A model generated the notes under the pieces. The model was not told the DNA's origin. It searched no databases and saw only the letters and a program-made list of their open reading frames with translations. A DNA stretch of 19,531 bases, taken from contig DLVV01000263.1 in the NCBI GenBank assembly GCA_003445035.1, positions 26,429-45,959 on the forward strand. The letters run 5' to 3'. Made by a program: the position numbers and the translations under genes. Positions 15,400-19,531 of this stretch are shown here, in pieces (position 1 is the first letter of the stretch; every line of letters starts with the position of its first letter). Source of the DNA: Planctomycetaceae bacterium (GTDB taxonomy: Bacteria; Planctomycetota; Planctomycetia; Planctomycetales; Planctomycetaceae).

Positions 15400-16389
15400 C
15401 TAGGAATACGCCTCGCTGGCGAGGATCTCGGGGAGTTCGTCCGGATCGAGGTTTCCGCCAGAGATGATTCCGACGACCGTCTGTCCCTGGAAGCGGTCGC
15501 GGTGCACAACGGCGGCGGCCAATGAAGCGGCTCCGGCACCTTCGACCAGGTTGTGCGTCTGATCGAGATAGGTCCGGCAGGCGCGGCGGAGGTCGTCATC
15601 GGAGACCAGCAGCACGTCGTCGACGACTTCCCGCATGATCTCCAGGGTCATTTCGGCCGGCACGCGTGTCGCCATCCCCTCGGCCCACGTGTCGGCCGTT
15701 TCGGTGGTCGTCCACTGTCCGCTGCGCCAGGTGTCGGACACGGCCGAGGCTCCCTGAGCCTGGACGCCGATGATGCGGGTCTGTGGTCGGCGGGCGCGGG
15801 CCACGATGCCGGTGCCACACACGCCGCTGCCCAGTCCGATCGGCACCAGGATCACGTCCGGGTCGGAGCAGTCTTCGAAGATCTCAAACCCCATCGTGCC
15901 CACTCCGGCGATCAGTGCCGGTTCGTTGGCCGAGTGAACATAGCGGGCCTGGTCTCCAGCCAGTTCACGCTCGATGTAGCTCCTCGCCTGGTCGTAGTCG
16001 GCACCGTGCTCGATCACGGTGGCCCCCAGTCGCCTCATTGCAGCGTTTTTGCCGGGATTGTTCCCCTCGGGAACAACGATGGTGCAGGAGATACCGGCCA
16101 GGTTGGCGGCCATCGCCAGCGACTGCCCGTGGTTTCCGGTCGAGCAACCCAACAGCCCCGACTGTCGTTCGTTGTCGGAAAGCGTGGCGGCCAGGTTGAC
16201 ACCGCCACGAACCTTGAAGGCTCCGACGGGCTGGTGATTTTCGTGCTTGGCCAGGAAGCGGCCTGCGAACAGCCGGCCGAGCCCCGGCCACTCGAACAAC
16301 GGCGTGGGCCGGAGCACCTCGTGGACGCGGGGGACCGCTTCGAGCACGTCCTGGTAGCTGACCGGCAGGGTTGAGGGAGGGTTGCCCAT
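15400..16389 (-). CDS. PLP-dependent serine/threonine dehydratase (threonine ammonia-lyase-like)
   Basis: 329 aa fold-type II PLP enzyme that deaminates Thr/Ser or a related hydroxy-amino acid to a 2-oxo acid. The PLP lysine is Lys59 in GAFKVRGG. The cofactor loops are STGNHGQS, GLGSGVCGTG and the C-terminal SGGNLD. There is no C-terminal ACT-like regulatory domain, so it is of the short, catabolic type rather than the long isoleucine-feedback type. EutB-like hydroxyectoine dehydratases and serine racemases share this architecture and cannot be excluded. ATG 16389 lies 5 nt after the permease stop; the longer open frame (to 16875) would run through the permease gene. Its position as last gene of the ABC importer operon suggests that the imported solute, or a product of it, is the substrate. 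The stop is 24 nt from the convergent rpoD stop. Confidence 0.85.
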   Translation of the reverse strand: MGNPPSTLPVSYQDVLEAVPRVHEVLRPTPLFEWPGLGRLFAGRFLAKHENHQPVGAFKVRGGVNLAATLSDNERQSGLLGCSTGNHGQSLAMAANLAGISCTIVVPEGNNPGKNAAMRRLGATVIEHGADYDQARSYIERELAGDQARYVHSANEPALIAGVGTMGFEIFEDCSDPDVILVPIGLGSGVCGTGIVARARRPQTRIIGVQAQGASAVSDTWRSGQWTTTETADTWAEGMATRVPAEMTLEIMREVVDDVLLVSDDDLRRACRTYLDQTHNLVEGAGAASLAAAVVHRDRFQGQTVVGIISGGNLDPDELPEILASEAYS

Positions 16390-16394
16390 GATGG

Positions 16395-17453
16395 TCAATT
16401 GGCCTGGAGTCGGATTCGCAGTTGATCGATGGTCACCGCGGCGATGATGATCAGGCCGATCAGGATGTCCTGGTAGTGATCGGGCACCCCGATCAGCACG
16501 CAGCCGTGCTGGATCACGGTGATAATGCAGGCTCCGGACAGGGTCCCGAGGATGCTGCCACGTCCCCCGTTGAGGCTTCCTCCACCGATGACGACCGCGG
16601 CAATGACCTTTAGTTCCAGGCCCAGGCCCGAGACCGGATCGCCCTCTCCCCCGAGCACGGTGAACTGGTACAAGCCAGCGACACCGACGAACACGCCGGC
16701 AAGCGTGTAGACCAGGATGCGGGTGCGGACGACATTGATGCCGCAGAGACGGGCAGTGGATTCGTTGGACCCGATCGCGAAGACGTGGCGGCCGAAGACG
16801 GTGTACCGCAGCGCCAGGGCCACGATGGCCGCCAGGATCAGCATGATCCAGACACTCGGGGAGACCAGCATCCACTCGGGGTCGGGATAGGGTTTCTGCA
16901 ATGACGCAACGGCGTCGGGCACCTTGCCATAGGCTCGGACGGGGGTCTCACCGGAGATGGTGCGACCGATGCCCTGGAAGGCGGTCATGGTGCCCAGTGT
17001 CACGATGAAAGGGACGAGTCTCAGCAGGCTGATCAGGCCACCGTTGACGAACCCGCAAAGGCACCCGGTGAGAACCCCGCCGATGATGGCCAGTGTCGAG
17101 AGGACCAGCGTGGCCAGCACCGGTGACGTGTCCCGCCAATCGGCCATTCCTTCGAATCCCTCACGGTAGATCCAGGCGATGACCGTGGCTGTCAGGGCGA
17201 TGGCTGTGCCGGCGGAGAGATCAATGCCTCCGGCGATGATGATCAGTGTCATGCCCAGCGCCGCGACGCCGATCAGGGAGGCGTGGTTGAGCACCACCTG
17301 CACGCTTTGAGGGGTGAAAAACTGGGGTTCGCGTCCCTCATCGGTCGCCACCTGGTATTCGATCGCGCCGAAGATCAGCGAGACGACCACCAGGCCCAGC
17401 AGCGGCCCCAGTGACCAGGCGAGGTTCGAGAGTCGGCTGCGGTCTGTGCTCAT
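16395..17453 (-). CDS. Sugar-type ABC transporter permease (RbsC/BPD_transp_2 family)
   Basis: 352 aa inner-membrane permease with roughly eight to ten hydrophobic segments. Family signatures are ALGMTLIIIAGGIDLSAGT (66-84) near the N-terminus, FIVTLGTMTAFQGIGR in the middle, GSNESTARLCGI (the loop contacting the ATPase) and AAVVIGGGSLNGGRGSILGT near the C-terminus. This is the carbohydrate uptake class 2 (ribose/xylose/galactose, also AI-2) type. A single permease is encoded here, so a homodimer is expected. Its ATG overlaps the ATPase stop as ATGA, a translational-coupling junction. An extra loop around 155-190 (ETPVRAYGKVPDAVASLQKP) lies between membrane segments. Substrate not predictable from the permease. 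Confidence 0.92.
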   Translation of the reverse strand: MSTDRSRLSNLAWSLGPLLGLVVVSLIFGAIEYQVATDEGREPQFFTPQSVQVVLNHASLIGVAALGMTLIIIAGGIDLSAGTAIALTATVIAWIYREGFEGMADWRDTSPVLATLVLSTLAIIGGVLTGCLCGFVNGGLISLLRLVPFIVTLGTMTAFQGIGRTISGETPVRAYGKVPDAVASLQKPYPDPEWMLVSPSVWIMLILAAIVALALRYTVFGRHVFAIGSNESTARLCGINVVRTRILVYTLAGVFVGVAGLYQFTVLGGEGDPVSGLGLELKVIAAVVIGGGSLNGGRGSILGTLSGACIITVIQHGCVLIGVPDHYQDILIGLIIIAAVTIDQLRIRLQAN

Positions 17454-18946
17454 GCGGCCGCTCCGTCACTGCCAATCGCACAGTTGATCAATGTCTCCTC
17501 GGTCCACTCGGACGCCGCGCGAATCTCCTGCAATTGGCCCCGGGCCAGTACGGCCACGCGGTCACAGACGGCCAGCAACTCGGGCGTGTAGGAACTGACG
17601 AACAGCACCGCCTTGCCTGCGGCGGCCTGCTCGCCGACAAGTCGGTAGACTTCCGCCTTGGTGCCCACGTCGATGCCGCGAGTGGGTTCGTCCAGCAGCA
17701 GCACGTCGGCGTCCTGGTGCAGCACGCGGGCCAGGGCCACCTTCTGCTGGTTGCCGCCCGAGAGTTCTGCGACCGACTGTTCGGGAGAGTTTGCCTTGAT
17801 CGCCAACTCCTGCATGCATTCGGCCACGGCGTGACGGCGGCGGCCGAGATTCAACAGGCCGAATCGGGTGTACGGTGACAGGTGGCTGTAGGTGATGTTG
17901 TCGCTCAGTGAGCGGTCCTGGGCCAGGCCTTCATCCTTGCGGTCCTCCGAGACCAGGGCCAGTCCCGAGTGGATCATGGTTTCCGGCAGCGGCCGCCGGA
18001 TGATGCCGCCGACACGGACCGTGCCCGAGACGACGGGGTCGAGTCCGAACAGGCAGCGGAGCATCTCGGTCCGTCCGGCACCGACCAGCCCCGCGATCCC
18101 GAGGATCTCGCCCCGGTGCAGGACGAGATCGATGTCCCGTGGCGTTGCCCGCCCGGTCAGCCCCTCGAGGTGCAGCACCGGATCACCGGCCGTGTGCGGG
18201 ACGGTGGGGAACAACTCCTCGACCTTGCGGCCGACCATCATCGAGACGATTTCGGCCTCGGTCGTACCCTCCAGCACTCCCGTGCCGGCGACCTGGCCAT
18301 CACGAAGTACGGTGTAGTCGTCGCACAATTCGCGGACTTCCTCCAGGAAGTGGCTGATGTAGACCACGCCGATACCGTCCCCCCGCAGCCGCCGGATGAC
18401 ATCGAACAGCCTCAGGACGTCCTGCCCGGCCAGGGAACTGGTCGGTTCGTCGAAGACGATCACGCGGGCCTGGCCGATCAGGGCACGTGCGATTTCGACC
18501 AGTTGCTGGGCTCCCACGGAAAGTTGGCCGACCGGCGTGTCGGGTCGCAGTTCCGGGTGGCCCAGGCGGTCGAGGACCTGGCGGACGCGTGGCCGTTGTT
18601 GGCCACGAGAGAGCAGGCCCCACCGCTGGTCTTCCTGGCCCAGCATGATGTTGTCCTCGACCGAGAGGTCCGGCGCGAGATTGAGCTCCTGGTAGATCAT
18701 CGCGATTCCGGCGTCGCGGGCCGATGAGGGGCCGAGGGGCCGGTAGGGGGTGCCGGCCACGTTCATCGAGCCGTTGTCGGCCGGGCAGGCTCCGCTGAGC
18801 ACCTTCATCAGGGTGCTCTTTCCGGCACCGTTCTCACCGATCAACGCCATCACCCGGCCGGCGTGGAGTTCGAATGACACCTCATCCAGCGCCTGCGTGG
18901 CACCGAATCGCTTGCCGATACCGGACATGCCGAGCAGGGGAGGCAT
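17450..18946 (-). CDS. Sugar ABC transporter ATP-binding protein, duplicated ATPase (RbsA/MglA/XylG family)
   Basis: 498 aa with two fused ATPase domains, as in carbohydrate uptake class 2 importers. Domain 1 has Walker A GENGAGKST (37-45), signature LSVGAQQ (142-148), Walker B VIVFDEP (162-168) and a His switch in YISHF. Domain 2 has the degenerate P-loop GLVGAGRTE (286-294) usual for the family, signature LSGGNQQ (395-401), Walker B VLLLDEPTRGID (415-426), and SSYTPELL in place of the usual SS.LPE switch region. Length is normal. ATG 18946 gives MPPLLGMSGIGKRFG, a standard start for the family; the ribosome-binding site is weak. It follows the binding-protein gene by 45 nt and overlaps the permease by 4 nt. 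Confidence 0.94.
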   Translation of the reverse strand: MPPLLGMSGIGKRFGATQALDEVSFELHAGRVMALIGENGAGKSTLMKVLSGACPADNGSMNVAGTPYRPLGPSSARDAGIAMIYQELNLAPDLSVEDNIMLGQEDQRWGLLSRGQQRPRVRQVLDRLGHPELRPDTPVGQLSVGAQQLVEIARALIGQARVIVFDEPTSSLAGQDVLRLFDVIRRLRGDGIGVVYISHFLEEVRELCDDYTVLRDGQVAGTGVLEGTTEAEIVSMMVGRKVEELFPTVPHTAGDPVLHLEGLTGRATPRDIDLVLHRGEILGIAGLVGAGRTEMLRCLFGLDPVVSGTVRVGGIIRRPLPETMIHSGLALVSEDRKDEGLAQDRSLSDNITYSHLSPYTRFGLLNLGRRRHAVAECMQELAIKANSPEQSVAELSGGNQQKVALARVLHQDADVLLLDEPTRGIDVGTKAEVYRLVGEQAAAGKAVLFVSSYTPELLAVCDRVAVLARGQLQEIRAASEWTEETLINCAIGSDGAAA

Positions 18947-18991
18947 ACGCGAGTGTGGAGAAAGGAGAAGGCGGGGAAGGACCGTGGGTGG

Positions 18992-19531
18992 TTACGGAGC
19001 GTGCTTTTTGGGGGCCAGGACCGATGCGATCTTCTTCTCGTCCTTGTTCTCGGCCGTGGCGACGTATTCGCCGGTCGAAATCCGCTTCTCGACCGTTTCG
19101 CCGGCCAGGTGGGCCGCCATCGTCTTGACGGCGACGTAGCCCATGTTGACCGGGTCCTGGAGCACGACGCCGTGAACCGTGTCCTTGCCCAGGCCCTCGA
19201 TCATTCTCGGACTCGAGTCGAAGGCGACGAACTTGACCTTGGTGGTCAGCTTGTTGTCTTCCAGCGCGGCCAGCATGCCCTTGTTGTGCGGTTCGCAGAC
19301 GGTGAAGACACCGTCGAGTTGACTCTTGAACTTCAGCAGCATCGATGTCGATTTCAGCTTGGCCTCATTGATGTCGGAGGTGGCCCGCTGGTTCTCCGAG
19401 AGCACCTTGATGCCGGGAAATTCCTTGGCGAGTGTTTCGAGGAACCCCTTCTCGCGGTTCTCGGTGCTCTGGCTGCCGGCCTGGTAACGGAGCATGATCA
19501 CATTGCCCTTGCCGTCCAGGATCTGCCCCAT
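18992..19531 (-). CDS. Sugar ABC transporter substrate-binding protein (RbsB-like), N-terminus beyond right edge
   Basis: The last 179 residues are visible; the frame is open at the edge, so the Met at 19531 is internal and not a start. The sequence fits the C-terminal half of a type I periplasmic-binding protein (Peripla_BP_4). GKGNVIMLRYQAGSQSTENR matches the inter-lobe segment before the second lobe. FTVCEPHNKGMLAALED and VKFVAFDSSPRMIEGL are the conserved sugar-pocket loops, with Asp in FVAFDSS at the usual ligand-contact position. VVLQDPVNMGYVAVKTMAAHLAG is the terminal helix-hinge segment. The lysine-rich tail (LAPKKHAP) follows. It should deliver the solute to the permease/ATPase encoded downstream and is probably the first gene of that operon. 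Confidence 0.9.
   Translation of the reverse strand: MGQILDGKGNVIMLRYQAGSQSTENREKGFLETLAKEFPGIKVLSENQRATSDINEAKLKSTSMLLKFKSQLDGVFTVCEPHNKGMLAALEDNKLTTKVKFVAFDSSPRMIEGLGKDTVHGVVLQDPVNMGYVAVKTMAAHLAGETVEKRISTGEYVATAENKDEKKIASVLAPKKHAP

Overview
The window is GC-rich and gene-dense and looks like part of a planctomycete (Planctomycetota) chromosome. The basis is gene content: a secreted ceramidase-type hydrolase fused to a DUF1080 domain, a PQQ-type propeller protein whose mature start is GDWPQILGPQRNG, a PhoD-like phosphatase, a glycine-repeat secreted protein, and a TIM-barrel isomerase next to an enolase-superfamily dehydratase. This assignment is inference from family distribution; there is no rRNA to confirm it. 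I see no mobile element, CRISPR array or tRNA.

Layout, left to right. (1) 1-557 minus: start of a secreted glycine/methionine-repeat protein, cut by the window edge. (2) 708-1721 minus: DAHP synthase, the first step of aromatic amino acid synthesis. Its roughly 300-nt leader (about 1722-2056) has a sigma70-like promoter, a 37-codon leader ORF with three consecutive Trp codons followed by Phe codons, an antiterminator-like segment, and a 14-bp hairpin followed by a U-rich tract. This is the layout of a translation-coupled transcription attenuator. (3) 2080-4068 minus: ceramidase-like/DUF1080 exported protein with its own promoter. (4) 4226-5032 plus: family 2 glycosyltransferase. (5) 11053 down to 5029 minus: a compact run of six genes (zinc-ribbon protein, DJ-1/PfpI protein, PQQ propeller, TIM-barrel isomerase, PhoD-like phosphatase, rhamnonate-dehydratase-like enzyme), spaced by 59, -23, -4, 34 and 13 nt. 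(6) 11270-12313 plus: YbhN/AglD-type membrane protein. (7) 12310-13224 minus: secreted beta-helix protein. (8) 13697-15376 plus: the principal sigma factor RpoD, starting at GTG behind a structured leader of about 220 nt. (9) 19531 down to 15400 minus: a sugar-type ABC importer (binding protein cut by the right edge, ATPase, permease) followed by a PLP-dependent serine/threonine dehydratase, probably one operon.

Working together: the ABC genes are translationally coupled and should import a small solute, perhaps with the dehydratase acting on a hydroxy-amino acid. The six-gene run suggests sugar-acid or polysaccharide-derived carbon metabolism plus exported hydrolase functions, but the substrate cannot be read from sequence.

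The most notable signal is the Trp/Phe leader-peptide attenuator in front of DAHP synthase. Second is the leader upstream of rpoD, with nested perfect stems and two mutually exclusive pairings. Two convergent gene pairs also end on the same CTAG tetranucleotide, which carries both stop codons.
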